A stretch of DNA of 64,000 nt from Otis tarda (taxonomy: Eukaryota; Chordata; Aves; Otidiformes; Otididae), in NCBI GenBank assembly GCA_026413225.1, contig CM048552.1, positions 142,551,053 through 142,615,052 of the forward strand, read 5' to 3'. The translations under genes and the position numbers were made by a program. The notes under the pieces were generated by a model. That model did no database searches. It was not told the origin of the DNA and saw nothing but the letters and a program-made list of their open reading frames with translations. Positions 47,641 through 60,924 of the stretch are shown in pieces (position 1 is the first letter of the stretch; each line of letters starts with the position of its first letter).

Positions 47641-50289
47641 TTAATCCATAGGATCACTCCTACATGCCCATGAAATGCTGCAGAGGGCAGAGCATGGATT
47701 CTGTCCAGACTCTAGCCATAATGACCATCTAGTAGCAGATTACATGCTCCCTTATTTTAAGCAGAGGAAGGATTTTGTGGTCTTGAGGTAGTCAACAGCT
47801 TCAGGATAGAATTTTTCTCAACAATTTTAACCATCCAGGGTAAGGGTAATTCTTCAGTGACTAGACATGGTCCAGACTGCCTCTATAGCTGGTAGAGGGA
47901 ACTGGGCATTTCTAGGACACATCCATATTAAGATGGATGTCTTGACATACTCATCAAAGAGAATTGGGATAAATTACCATCTACAGGTGCCTTTTCCACC
48001 AGACACCAGATTTTAGATAGCTGAGGCAGATGAGTTGTGTCCTTTCAGGCAAATATATATATTCTCTTTCTACTTGTCAGCCTCAGTCACCAACATTTTC
48101 CAATGCAGGATGGAGTATTATCACCAGCTGCAATCCAATTCACTGTCTACACAACAGCAACTTGTTACTATGCAAGAAGGTGACATTTAGCAACCTATGG
48201 TGATGTAACTAGAAATTGTAACGCAATACTGCTGCCTGGAAAAGAATGAAGCATTCCCAGGCACAACACTTCCTAACTTTTAAGTGGTCTTAAGTGTATT
48301 GGAGTAGAACACTTAAGACATGTCATGAACTCCTGAAAATTTGCCCAGTAATCTCAGCTATAAATAACTTCTTCATAACTTCTGCTGAGTTGTCAAAGCA
48401 AGTGGGTGTGACACCAGTCTTAAGAATCCTTTGGCTACAGACACTAACTCTCATTAATCTCATATGCTGCATAGCCTGGTATGACCCCTGGATTTCAAAA
48501 TCTCAGCAACAATCTTCAAAATGTTTTGCATGTGAATATTAATCTACAAAAAAGAAGGGGTCAGACCAATGTAAATCTAAATTTTCTGCAACGTTTTAGA
48601 AATCAGCATGAAGGTATTTTATTTCAACATGTCTAGAGTTACATTAATTATTATTGAACCTTTTACCATCCCGCACATGCGCATTTGAGGAGAGTTAGTC
48701 CCTTTTTGGTAAGTTCAAACTTTGTAGCTACCTACCCCCATGGGCGTGTTTGCCTGCATAACTCTCTAATTTCCACTGATTTGTGAAGAGGCAGAAGGAG
48801 TCAACGCAACCAAATCTGCTTTTCCAAGGAACACATTCCTTAAGCTTATTACGATATGTATATTTTATCTGAATGCAGTTTTGTAAACTGATTAGAAACA
48901 GAAATAGGCATTCATTCCTTTTTATAAAAGAGATCTGGGGGAGGAAAAGGTTATACATGTGATGGTTTCTGGATGTTGTTTTACCCTTTGTTTTAAGGGC
49001 ATCTAAAATTCCTGCAGGATCTCTCCTTATACATTTCCTATTAGTATTTGTGCCAACTATGTATACAATTAATTAACTAAATGAGATTTTTTATTTTTCA
49101 TTATTTACCCGTATTTTTCACTTCTTTTCCCTACCTATCACAGGTTGAGATCATTCACAGGAAAGCAGAGCTTTTCCCCTTGTCCAGGCTGAAGGAGACA
49201 TAGTTCTTCCATGCTACACATGTCATTGTTGTTTGAAATCCAGAGACTACGACAAAACGTGCTCTTAGGTAACGTACCTTGTTGTCTGTATCACCTTGTC
49301 GTTGCCAGTTTCATGCTGACAATCAGTGATTAACATGGCCCCAGCACATGTCTGAAGTGAATCACAATGTGTTGTCTGATTCCTCAGCAACATGTCATAG
49401 GGACCAGATTTTTGCTTTTAACTACAATTTAGGTAAGTAAATGTGAGCATACTGTAAGGTTTAAATAATATACTGTGCATTAGACTCCCAGCTGCAGCCT
49501 TATGATATTATCCGTTATAAACTTGGCTCAAAATCCAGAAAGACTCTGGACTGCTTAATATTCAGTTAATTTCTGTTTTGATTGGAAAGACAAAAGTAAA
49601 CCTTTTGGAAATGAATTCATGAATTCAAATGGCATAACAAGCTTTATTGAGATGCAGTCTGCAACATTCTTAAGTCAGCCTCATCACTGAATGTTGGGAC
49701 TTATCTTAATTATGGTTGCTTGTAATACTGTACTTATATTAATAATGTTCTTATGTTAAAGAGATTTTTTTGACCTTTTGGAGTGCAGAAATCAATGAGA
49801 AGTTGATAAAGCCAAGTTCATTGCTGCCTAAAGTAAAGCAAGCCTGATTTGTTTACTTACCTAAGCCTTCATCTGTCAGACCCATTCTGAAATGATTTAT
49901 AGACCTCTACCCAATGAAATCATTTAAAGTAGATTAGATTCAAGGAACAATCACCTCTAATATGACAAGCTGATGGAGGCTGACAGGTAACCAAGTTGCT
50001 CTGGATGGCAAACAAGTTCCTGAAATTCTGATTAAATTAAAATATTAATGGTACCACTGGGAAAATAAGATTGAATCATGTTAGGCGAATTCAGTATTAG
50101 AACCAAAATGCAAATAGCGAATCATTCTGTGCTAAGAAAGCCAGCTGAGGTACCAAGGGATGTTACCTCCGGTAAACGAGAGAGCAGGAAGTGAATTCAA
50201 ATGAAAAGCGTTGTGTCAAGAGCTCACCTTCACCTTTCTGAGGTCTCTAAAACAACAAGGCCTAACAGGCTCTGGGGTTCGTCTGAACA

Positions 50290-50720
50290 CTTTTGAGAGG
50301 TTACATATTTATTTGGACTTGCAGTCTAGTACTAATGAACAACTCCTGCTTTCCTAAGGTTATAAGGTTGTTCTTTGAAGCACTGTTCCACGCTTTTTTT
50401 CCCCTTTGTTCATGTTTGTTTAGTTTCTGTTTTCAATCCTGTACATTGAGTGGCTCTGGCTGCACTATAATTGCTATATAACTAAATGTATTGACACTGC
50501 TTGCTTTGGGATCTGTATTAATTTTGACATACCGGATAATTAAATGTGCTATTCGTCTCACGTGCATTAATGGAACAATAGACGCCTTATCTGCCAAACG
50601 TACTGAAGTGTGCAATTACAACATGTTAAGAGCAGTTGTGTTTTGCTTCACAACACCTTTTATTAAGGTTCTTTTAAATATCTTCAAATGTTATTTAATG
50701 GCAGCTGTGAAGTAAAGACT
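50290..50720. promoter_or_regulatory. Candidate conserved noncoding block with retained CpGs
   Basis: Repeat-free AT-rich DNA in which CpGs persist inside motif-like words: CATACCGGATAATTAAATG near 50529, TTCGTCTCACGTGCATTAAT near 50551 (CACGTG E-box next to a homeodomain core), AGACGCC and AAACGTACT. Frames exist on both strands (60-74 codons) with no recognised family. It is one of the best enhancer-like stretches here, judged by texture only. Confidence 0.35.
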
Positions 50721-51067
50721 ATCCATCATAAGTCACACTGATGGGATTTATCTCACCTGACTTTAGACAGGGCAGACATCTTCATCTGATCTAATTGCCC
50801 CCCCTGCCCTTTTTAGTCAGCAGAAAGAAAGACCTGCTTGTAGATTGGCAGTCATCTGGTCTGGTTTTTAGAGTTGCATTTGGATGCAATAAAATACAAC
50901 CTGGGCATACACATCCCCGCACCATTCTGTATCTTCCAGGAGTAGGAAGCTTGGTGGAGGCAGCAGGAAGCACCTAGAATAAATGGCCACTACACTCGCA
51001 GTGCCTCTCTAGACAGTAAAGTGCCAATTTAGTTTCAGAGTAACAGAGTTTTTCCTGGTTTTTCCCA

Positions 51068-51105
51068 GTACACATTATGTACACTATAATGTGTACATTA
51101 TAGTG
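51068..51105. repeat. Two overlapping, mutually exclusive hairpins
   Basis: GTACACATTA (51068-51077) pairs with TAATGTGTAC (51087-51096). Overlapping this, CACTATAATGT (51082-51092) pairs with ACATTATAGTG (51095-51105). Both are perfect stems (10 and 11 bp) and share bases 51087-51092, so only one can form at a time. Confidence 0.85.
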
Positions 51106-51767
51106 GCAATGGTCAGTCCAGTGAGACTCAGAGCTAGAGGAAGAATATGATTAACAGGAAAATAAAACACCAGATAGACAGCAGTAGAGAGAAAGAGCCT
51201 CTTAGAGACCCTTATCTACAAGGAAGGTTAGTTTTTCCAGACCAAAAAAAAAAATTGTTCTGCTATATGGAAGCAGTGGAAGAAGGACAGTACATGCATG
51301 AAGAACTGACCATGGTGGCTTGAAAATGAGAAATCTAAAGCTTTTTTTTAGTCTCAGAGGTGGAGGGGGGGGAAGGTCAAGAAGAGAGTACTGCCAGGAG
51401 AATGTCTCAGACAATGGATCAGCTCACAAAGGTGTTTGTTTGATGGGTTTTGTGACTGCAGAAAAATTGAGATGATGGAGAAGATGCTGATCTGAGAACC
51501 TGGGCAGAAGAAAAGACTTCTGTTATTTTCTGACCTGAAACTCAGAAGAGGAGAGGAATATATTCACATTCCAATGCTGCAAACAATGGCTATGTCAACA
51601 CTTACATTACTAAATTAAAAACCTATTCAATTCTAGCTGGACTCTCGGGGTCACTGCAGCATGATCTCTCTATTGGCAATACTAGAGTGAAAATCAGCAG
51701 CCACCAAAAGAACCTGAAGCAGGTTGGTTGAGCCAAGAGGCTGAGGTGCAGATGGAGCCTGAGGGAC

Positions 51768-51835
51768 CACCAGAACACAATGCAGCATAGGAGAAAGAAA
51801 ACACCAGAACACAATGCAGCATAGGAGAAAGAAAA
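51768..51835 (+). repeat. 34-bp tandem duplication, two perfect copies
   Basis: The unit starting CACCAGAACACAATGCAG occurs at 51768-51801 and again at 51802-51835 without mismatch, which points to a recent replication slippage event. Confidence 0.92.
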
Positions 51836-53408
51836 CATGCCCCACTAATTGCTTTAGCATACAAGTAATGGATAACCACCTTGATGACCGGCATAATGGA
51901 CCTTGGAGAATGGCAGCAAAGACCACGCTCTTGGGTTGACTTTTCCACTCATATTCTGGTTTGAAAAAATAATTGACAATGTCAACTATTAAAGAAATAA
52001 ATAAGCATCTTGCTCACTACCTGAATAAAAGAAGGAATTATAAGAAGAAGGAGGCAGCACAAAATTAGCCCATAAATGTATGACTTGCAGATTATCTGCA
52101 ATTTCTCCCGGTTTGTAGGTATTGTGGTAATAGGGAGGAAGTTTAAGCTTAGCAACAGTGAAGTCTTTGTATTCTTACCACATGAGGCAGATGGGAAAAA
52201 AAAAGTAGAATATAGTAGAATATAGTACTGTGTAACCTATACTAAGCTTTGCTAGGAAAAAAATGCTAGCTACTCAGAAGTTTAACTCATACCATTAGGG
52301 GAAAGGATAGTAGAGCTCACAAAATGCACATTTTGTGTATCTTCCCCAGTGTCTGAAACAAATTCTCACACATCTGTGAATCATTATTTCCACAGTCCAA
52401 CTACTTCTGTCTATACAATGTGGCTCTAAGATACAGGAAAATCTCCTGTGGCCAGGTGGGCAAAGTACTATGGGAAAGTACCATTTTCCTACACTCACTG
52501 TCCAGCCTATAATGATCTTGTTATGTTCTAAACTGTGATGGGACACTATATTCCAGGTTTAAAAAAAATAGGCCCAAGTCTTCATTTCCTAATGATACTA
52601 GAAATTACTTTTGTCTCAGATTTTCAGCTTGTTTCATTGACGCATCGTTTCACGAGAGCTTTGAAAATTATTCAGTGTCCTTAGGTATCTAAACAGATAT
52701 CAGATTCTCTGAAGTTTTCATTTTTAAAAAGTTTGACTTCTAGGTACCCTTCATGGTGTAGTAATGGAAGTGTGTCTATAAGGTATTATTCCTAGCCTCG
52801 CTATATTTCTGCCAGTCGGGATATTAACTACTTAGTCATTAATTTCAGTCCTATCCTATCAGTCTGACACACGTTGTCATACAGAAAAAGTCCAGTTTAT
52901 CTTAAAAAGTTCAAAACTAATACAGCCTAATATTTTGACAGTTAGCTTTTATATCACTACAGAATTAATCCACCATTACATGAAAAGGAGCAAAGCATCT
53001 ATTATGTAAAATCCAGGGCAAACAGAAGTGCAAGCAGGAGGTGGAAAATCTGAGCATTTCTCCAGTAAAATCTCAAGCAAGAAGATGGGGCAAAGTTTCA
53101 GAATAAAGAATCAATATACTTCATCCATAAGAGCCACCAACTAAGGGTAATACAATTTTGAGACAACTGAAGTTGAGAGTTCATGCATATTTCTGCTCCG
53201 TGTTTAAACTTATCCCCTGATTTTCATTTTAAGATGTGAAAATTTTAATGAGACAGAAATAGCACTGTCTTGAGCAATCCCTGTGAATGTGCCCATAAAC
53301 ACATTCTTCCTTCTCCTTTCAAGAAGGTGGGTAATATTCTGACTGTATTGAAAAATGTTAACACTTTAAGTTGTCTCACGTATTTCCATTCTTCTTCATT
53401 CTTACTTT

Positions 53409-53430
53409 CCCTCTCTCTCTCTCTTTCTCT
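53409..53430 (+). repeat. CT microsatellite
   Basis: Short (CT)n run with one TTT interruption. Confidence 0.9.
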
Positions 53431-56120
53431 ACATAGATCTAAATAACATATATCGATACATGCAAACATAGAGGTGTGTATATATTTAAGTGTGTATGCA
53501 CCTATCCATATATAGCATGGACATATCTTAATAGCTATCTATCTGTCTGCCTAAGTCCAGTGACAGAGATTTGTTTGGATTAAGATAACAATATCCCACT
53601 GCTTTTATACAACAGAAAACTGAGAATGTTATTTGTGCCAAAAGCAATATACCCTAAAAGATGTGATAGTCATGGCTGAATATGTATCTTCTGTTTGTTG
53701 CAGATTTGATGGTTGTCTTATATGTAAAATCTTTATGTGTAATCATAGAATAATCAGGGATGTATGGGTTTTTTTTTTTCTGTCCATTATACAGCACAGA
53801 TTGCTAGTATATGGTTTGCCACATGGTTCCTATCTTTTATACACTCACCCCACGCATAGGCTGAAAGCATTGAAAACATGTGAGTAGCTGTTGTTAACAC
53901 TGGATAAATATGGAATCCATATATTAAATTTCAACATCAACTATGCAGGCCTGAATTTCCTGCAGCTTTGATTCTAATGCCCTAGTAATGTTTATGTTAT
54001 CAATATTAGCTTACGTAACATTTGGGCTTTAGACCTGAGGGGTAGGTAAGATTAAACTGCTTTCCATTCTAGCAGAAAATTTTCTAGCTTTCTCCAAAGC
54101 TTCAAATACTACAAGACGGCTTCATGGAAATGTAAAGACAGCCTTTATTCATAACAACATCCTAAATTTTAGCTACTTTGGCCAATGACTCACTGTCTAT
54201 GGTGCATTTCAAACTAATAACAGTCAAGTGTTATTTCAAATGGCAGATTTTTTTGTCTATTCTCACCATTTTATTATTTGACTCATCACTTATGCCTGGA
54301 ATATCTGTGTGTTTCACATAAAATCAAGCACAGTAGCCTCAAGGCTTGCTCCTCATGGGTTTTTGTCCTTGAAACTAAATTCATCTTGAAAAGAAGAGTG
54401 TTTTTTGACTGATCAGGAAATGCTGGTGGGAATTTCCAAGAAAACTGGAACTCTCCAAGTGCCTTTTGTCGAAAAGTCTCATTTAAATATGGAGACATCA
54501 CAGCATTTCTTAAGGCAGACAGGTTCTAGCTGTGTTCTGATTGACGGCTGCTCTTCATCCCCCTGTGTCGTCCTCAAAGGCATAATGGCTGGGTAACAGT
54601 TGGGCTGCTGTGTCAGCTAAGACACATATCTGAGTGTCAATGGGACAATACCAGCAGCCAAGCCCACAGCACTTTGCTCTCCTGTCCAGAAGTCTCCCAA
54701 GACTCTCTCCAACAGACCATCATTTGTCCCTCTTGTGACATGACCCAGGCATCTGGACCATAGTGGGACATTGCATGCCAGCTCCCAGAATCCTGTAGCA
54801 CAGGCTTTGGTGCAGCAGCACTGCTGGGGCAAAGCAACCTCTGTGCCATATCACGGGTGCTCACTCTCCAACAGTTCTGTGTGCGCTTCCCTTGACTAAT
54901 GTGCAAAGTGGGTGTCTTGAGATGGTGGTAAACAGACATCCCAAGTTTTCTCTCTTGTATTAGCTTATTTACTCCTTCACTGTGTTTTTATTTGATTTAG
55001 TGACACAGGACAAGATGAAAGCCTGAAAGTCAAAGGAGTTCAGGGATCAGGAAGGAGGACCAGCAGCCAGGCAAGACTGATGAAGTGGTTATCAGACTCT
55101 CATAGTGGTGGGTGGGGAGTGACTCCACTATCCAGCTCTGGACTGCAGGCAGAATCTAATATATGCATTTGGGCAAAATCAAATTTGCCATCTTTTCCAT
55201 GTAGGAAAATCAAATGGCAATGTTCACTGCCAGGGAAACGTGGAAGTCGATGTTCCCTAATGCAAGAAATGTTCAGATGCTAGGTTTCAGTAGGTGGTTC
55301 TGTAGTTTTTTTCACAGTGTTTTTTACCTGTCAGAAATCAAGGGTGGCCATATTTTATGTACGTCTGCACCAGCATTCAATATTAGAACCTACAGAGTAT
55401 TATTTCTGTGTCTTCAGCATTTCAGATCACAGGTTTGCTGTAATACAATGAGGACAAAACATTTAATTTTTCCCTTCTCAAAGATCAACCTCTGAAATCT
55501 CGAGCTGCCACTATATGTTGTGAGTGATTTAGAAAATAATTTTTAAAACTACATGTAAATTTTAGGTATGATCACTCCTTTTTTTGGAGATTCAGAAGGA
55601 CAGGCCCAGAGCTACAACTGCTGGTATTCACAGTAACTATGCAATGAGATGTTTACTAAATATGGAGAATAAACTAGTTGAATGATCTGATCTGCCTGAC
55701 CATTTTCAATGTTAATTTAGATTTAAAAAATTACATTTTTCTAATCTTATTCCCACAATTTCTAAAGCAGTCATAGCACTGGCTATTCAAGATACCACAT
55801 TCACTCTTCCAGCTAAAGATGTAAAAGGTGGAGAAACATGAGCTAAACTGATACTGTACTTTAATGGCCACGGGACAATCAACGTAGCTATCTGCAAATC
55901 TAAAAACAGTTTTAGTGTTTGGTGTAAAATATTCCAAGACTTTCCCAAAGGTTTGAAAATTGCTTCTTGCATAATCTGTAGTTAAATTTAGTTTGGTGCA
56001 AGATTATTAAGGAGTTTTGACTTGTAAATTCTTAAGAATTTCAAAAATTTCAAAAACAGAAGTAAAGTTCCAACTTTGAAAAGCCTACTTCTCCTCAATT
56101 TAAAGTTTGTAAACAAATGT

Positions 56121-56440
56121 ACCATACCATATGATGTCATGCTCAGCATGTAAAGCTGGGAGAAGAAGAAGGAAGGGGGAGACGTTTGGAGTTATGGTGT
56201 TTGTCTTCCCAAGTAACAATTATGCATGATGAAGCCCTGCTTTCCTGGAGATGGCTGAACATCTACCTGCCAATGGGAAGCAGTGAATAAATTCCTTGTT
56301 TTGCTTTACTTATTAAACTGTCTTTATCGCAACCAACAACTTTTCTCACCTTTACTCTTCTTATTCTCTCTGCCATGCCACTGAGGAGGAGTGAGTGAGT
56401 GGCTGTGTGGTACTTAGTTGCCAGCTGGGTTAAACTACAA
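56121..56440 (+). mobile_element. ERV-type LTR, family B, 5'-truncated
   Basis: From ACCATACCATATGATGTCAT to GGGTTAAACTACAA this matches 61143-61494 in order: the CATATGA(T/C)(G/A)TCAT element, a decayed TATA region (GCATGTAAAGC), TGGTGTTTGTCTTCCCAAG, the AATTCCTTGTTTTGCTTTAC block, the ATTAAA poly(A)-type signal near 56311, and the AGTGAGTGAGTGGCTG...GGTGCTTAGTTG-like tail. I recognise it as a common avian ERV LTR family. The promoter-distal 5' half is missing and no internal sequence follows. Plus orientation, dead. Confidence 0.8.
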
Positions 56441-58770
56441 GAGTGACCAACTGGGCAAGCCCCACTCCTTGGCACCAAGGATACAAACTTTACTCTTATT
56501 ACCCCTGGCACACAAGTTTAGGAGTTTTTATTACATTTTGCATTCAGAAAAAATAAGATGTGATTTCAGAGCAATTCAGATAACAAAGCTGGGTACATTC
56601 CAGTTAATCTCCAGATTCCAGTCCATAGACATTTTTGCACTTGCCTGGTGCTTATTGCAGAGGCAAAGCGGAATAGTCTTTAGGATTCATTGTAATATAA
56701 ACATCAAATCCTATTATCAGCAGTCGCAGCACAGTTTTACATTACAAAATATAGACTATAGCTGCAATAATAACTGTAAAATTATAGAATGTATAAGCAA
56801 TAAATATAACTGTAACTGAGAAAGCAGCTATTCTATTCATCTCTGTGGAATTCAAATCAATCTCCTACCGACTTTGTCCATTCTTTTCCATGACCCTTTA
56901 CTTGATCTTCTGGTAATGGTTCCATTCATCATAATGAGTCCAAATGTCCTGGAAATATCTTCTTGTCCAGATGGAGAACATTTGCTAAGTAGCAGGTATA
57001 TGAAATACATATATTTGTATATTTATGTGTATGCTGAAAGGTAAAATATTCATAATCCACTGAAGAAAGCTTAGGTCTTTCTTAAAATAGGGTAGCTTTA
57101 ATGAAAATAACTGTGATATGAACTTTGCTTCCAGCTTCCTTTGGTAGATTAAAGGAAGAGCATAGAAATAAAGATATTAACATGTTATTAATGTTTATTG
57201 TTGAAATATGTATATATGAGATGTGCTCCTTCATACATTATGTGATGTCTAAATTACACAAATATGGGGGAGTTTAATAAGTTGTCCACATGGTTTCATC
57301 TTTTAATGTAATTTTGCTACATTCTAAATGAAGCAGGGAAAAGTCACTACTTTTAGCAATTTAAAAATTTTTTTACATGTGAAAGAAGCTGAATAGTAAT
57401 GCAATGAAAATACTCTAGATAACATTGTATTAAGATCATTGATCTTTTTTTTTTTCTTAATAAAAGCAGGGTGCATGGAGAACTGAAGTAAAACCATGAT
57501 GAAAAATTATACAAATTGCCAACAGATGAGAAGGAAGGAAGGTTGATTAGCAGTAAACTTGCAATTTACTTGCATCTACTGTTCTATAGATGATAAATTA
57601 TTTTCTGTCAATATCTCTTCCTTTTTTTTTTGTTTCTTCTTCAAGTTAGTGCATTTATTGAGCCATAGTGGTGAGTGTTGGATTGGTGACAGAGGTTTAG
57701 TCCAGCTCTGGGCAAGAGTTGAAGGAGATGTCTGGAATACTTCAGGGCGGCACCGAAAAAAATAAAATGCTCTTTTGAAGCTCATGCTGCATGGAAGATT
57801 ACAATAACAATTTTCCTTGATGGCTGCTTCAGAGTTGGGAGCACTATGTAAAAACTCTTGGGGAATTTTAAGCATGTCAACTAGTCTTATTATTTAATTA
57901 TTGATTTAGTACATGTCTTACAAGTAGCAGTAGACCTGGTAAAGCACATGCTTCTCACAACATTGGGTGAAATGGGAAAGGGAAGATTCATAATTTTAAT
58001 ATACATTAATATATTTGTTCATTCTTTCTTACTAATTTAGTTTGTAGCTATGAACATGTAGTAACTTCACAGAATAGCTGTTGCAAATAAAATTGACTCT
58101 GCTGTGACATAGCCTCCAGCTCAAACAGGGAATTTACCTATCAACCGATGTGGAAGCTCAAATCAGAGAGTATTTGGCCATCAATTTCAATAACAGCACA
58201 AATATACTTCTGAACCTTCCCCTACTGCCCACATCCTTGGGGCTGGGAAAGGGGAGTGGATATCCACAGGAAACCAAAATGGGCTTTAGGATATCTCATG
58301 TCCATGTTATAGAGACTCTTTTGCTAATCTGAAACCCATGCCTTCTTTGAGATAATTAGGTATTTTAGTATCAAAAGTACTTGGAGCGAAACTCAGTCTT
58401 CAGATTCTCATTGTAGCTCTTTTATTGATTTCAAAGGGAACATGGCCTATGGAAAGTGTATATAATATTCAGAATACACTGCAGGCCAAAAAAAATGTAT
58501 TTGGCTTAAAACATAGGTTAAAATTTATTGCTTTTACAATCTGTCATGATTTAAGTAAAGTGGCTTGTCTTACATGTTCCAGATTTGTCATAATCACCAG
58601 GCTAATGTAAGTACCAGCATTTCTGTTAAGTCGTAACGCAGTTTGCTTCCAAGTCTTGTCTGACTCTATCCTTAGACGACCTGACATCATGATGTGTCAG
58701 GCAATAAACCCAAGGTAGCATAATTGTTGCAGTGGTGAACAAGCAGGGAGTGTTGGGTTTCAAAATGCAA
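56441..58770. other. Intergenic, no gene seen
   Basis: AT-rich unique DNA. 56640-56760 has a few CpGs and motif-like words but no clear repeat or exon. A T-run at about 57444-57453 is simple sequence. Confidence 0.5.
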
Positions 58771-58870
58771 TTCATAGAATCATAGAATGGTTTGGGTTGG
58801 AAGGGAGCCTCAAAGGTCATCTAGTCCAACCCCTGTGCAAGAAGCAGGGACATCTTCAACTAGATCAGGT
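58771..58870 (-). mobile_element. CR1 LINE 3' tail
   Basis: TTCATAGAATCATAGAATGG then TTTGGGTTGGAAGGGAGCCT and GTCATCTAGTCCAACCCC is the unmistakable reverse complement of an avian CR1 3' end, here only about 100 bases long. The 3' terminus is at 58771 and the copy is severely 5'-truncated. It is less diverged than the ancient CR1 pieces near 29-31 kb. Confidence 0.93.
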
Positions 58871-60088
58871 GGAAAATTCAATGTGTGAAAAAATGGAAAA
58901 GAATGCTGCCTACAAAACATATTCTGCTTTTAGTAAAGTCTCTCAGAGCTTTTAGACAAGATTTCCTCCTCCTTTCTCTTTTCCTTGGATATAATCAGCT
59001 AGGAGAGTTATGTTCCCTTCCGCTGGGGTATTCTGTGGAAGTTTGATAACTCAGATCAAAGAAAACAAGAGGTGTAGAATTAGATAATATTTTTAAAATA
59101 AACATCAGTGGAACTTTCAAGTCGTAGTAAAAAGTTGTTTCACTTAGGGTTTCATAAAAAGTCTTAGATTAGTGGTCTTTTCTTTCATCTGTCACAGTCT
59201 ACCTATCCCTAATTACCACCACAATGCTCCAACACCTTTATTATTAAGCTCCTGCTAAGGTATTTGGACAATTGGAAGGGGCACTTTGGGAACATTATGA
59301 AATGCTTCAGCCATCCTCTTTCTCTACAGTGACAGTAGAAATTTTGATTTGCTGTAAAACTGCCTCCAGGTTCATCTTAAGAGCAGGGAGTGGTGGTGTA
59401 TGCAGGTCACAAAATAATCTCTGTAAAGGCAAGAATGGCACATGGATTTATAAAGGAACCTGAAAACATGCATCAGGAGCCACTAGAAAAAGTCTTACAG
59501 GATGGTGAGTTAAGTGATTTCAGTGCCTGCCAAGGGGTAGAGAAGGCTATGAAGGAGAAGGCTGAGGGTGCTACACAACGCCCAGCTGTCCATGAGAATG
59601 GACAGGCAGCACCTTAGGTGTTTTTCATCTGGTTAAAATCATCATTTCACAAGCACTGAAGAAGTTAACAACGGTGCCTCCATTCCCCCTCCAAACTGTG
59701 TGTCACTTCACAGCTTAGGTACCATCTCCCAGGGCAGCCCAGCCTTGGGGAGCCTCATACCAGCTCAGAACAGCACTTCTTCAGCTGCTTAGGGCAGGAA
59801 CCACGGCTCTGAAAGTCAATATATAGAAAAACAAACAAGCAGGCTGATTTTCTGAGTGCTACTTTCCTATTCAGTCCAACCCAGAACAAGCAGACCTTAA
59901 TGCAAGGAAGGGTTCCTCAATGTGGAAGAAGTGCAGAGAAATTTTAATTATCTTCACTGAGGCACAAGAGTTTACAAGGCCTACAAAAGAAGAATAGAAA
60001 GAATGAGAAGTTGCCAGAATAGCTGCAAAGAGGAATTGCTCAAAGATGCAACTGAAAAAAATACCTGTACAATAATTAATTAAGCTTC

Positions 60089-60150
60089 AAAATGTCCCTC
60101 TGAGGTAGGTAAGTATTATTAAACAAGAATATACAGAATTAATTAAGGTT
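60089..60150 (-). repeat. Possible MIR-like SINE relic
   Basis: TCCCTCTGAGGTAGGTAAGT followed by ATTATTAAAC recalls the reverse complement of MIR ('CCCTATGAGGTAGGTACTATTATTA'). Confidence 0.4.
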
Positions 60151-60172
60151 TGCAGGGAAAAGAAAGGGCAAC

Positions 60173-60193
60173 AAAAAAAAAAAAAAAAAAAAA
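60173..60193 (+). repeat. Run of 21 A
   Basis: Uninterrupted poly(A). It might be the tail of a retroposed sequence on the plus strand, but nothing recognisable lies upstream and no target-site duplication was found. Confidence 0.9.
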
Positions 60194-60307
60194 GAAGAGC
60201 TGAATGAATTAATGCTAGCCAAAGGGGTAAGGAGAATAAGACTACTACAGACAGAATCAAGGAAGAAAAGTATCGCAGGAAGAAAACATACCCATTAATA
60301 ACACAGC

Positions 60308-60369
60308 CATTATTGGAACTGATTGCCAATGCTTCCTTCATTATTGGAGCTGATTGCCAATGCCTCCCT
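60308..60369 (+). repeat. 31-bp tandem duplication, two imperfect copies
   Basis: CATTATTGGAACTGATTGCC (60308) recurs as CATTATTGGAGCTGATTGCC (60339); the 31-bp units differ at about three positions, all transitions. Confidence 0.9.
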
Positions 60370-60850
60370 AAGGGAGGGCAAAGATGCCAGACCCTTTGCA
60401 GGGAGGAGGAGGGAAGGGCATTACACCCTCTCTCAGCTTATCTTTTCCTTTTTACTGGCATTCTGTCAGGCAGTCACCTAACTTCCAGGCTTTCTTCGGG
60501 ATGTGTTTTAAGGAAAGCTGTAAAGACACAAACTCAGGACATCTGCAAGGTACCTCTGGGACTCTATGTCTTTGCATCAAGACCCCAGCACAGATATTGA
60601 ATACTTTCGTGAAGGTTTCATGGGAACTGCCAATCTAGTACTATTGCTATCATTGCCAAAAGACAAGAGAATCGCCAGACCCACACCTCTTTAAATTACA
60701 AAGATAAGTTATTTCACCAGAGCATGGAAAGCCAAGCACTCTTGTTAAAAACAAAGCCAACTTAAGACCAAAAAACCTATGTGCAATTTTTTTTTTTTTT
60801 GTAAGAGAAGGAGAGACAGAACTTAGTATATCAGCCACCATATAATATCC

Positions 60851-60883
60851 TTAATATCCTGAATATTCTTAATATCCTGAATA
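60851..60883 (+). repeat. 18-bp tandem repeat, about 1.8 copies
   Basis: TTAATATCCTGAATATTC is followed directly by TTAATATCCTGAATA. Confidence 0.9.
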
Positions 60884-60924
60884 AAGGCTCTTAGTATGAT
60901 GCTGTAAGTAGGTGCACCGGCTCT

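Larger units (their letters stand above)
43171..50289. other. Intergenic, no gene seen
   Basis: AT-rich unique DNA with an old repeat relic at 44443-44510, a 209-bp block between 15-bp direct repeats (45728-45966), an 11-bp tandem duplication CTTATTGCAGT near 46120-46140, and an A-rich run at 47608-47640. No coding exon recognised. Confidence 0.5.
50721..56120. other. Intergenic, no gene seen
   Basis: AT-rich unique DNA. It contains the overlapping hairpins (51068-51105), a 34-bp tandem duplication (51768-51835) and a CT microsatellite (53409-53430) followed by TATC/TGTC tetranucleotide remnants near 53530. No coding exon recognised. Confidence 0.5.
58871..60924. other. Intergenic, no gene seen
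   Basis: Unique DNA with small repeats: a possible MIR relic (60089-60150), a 21-A run (60173-60193), a 31-bp tandem duplication (60308-60369) and an 18-bp tandem (60851-60883). 59370-59620 gives frames of 60-75 codons without recognised domains. Confidence 0.5.
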
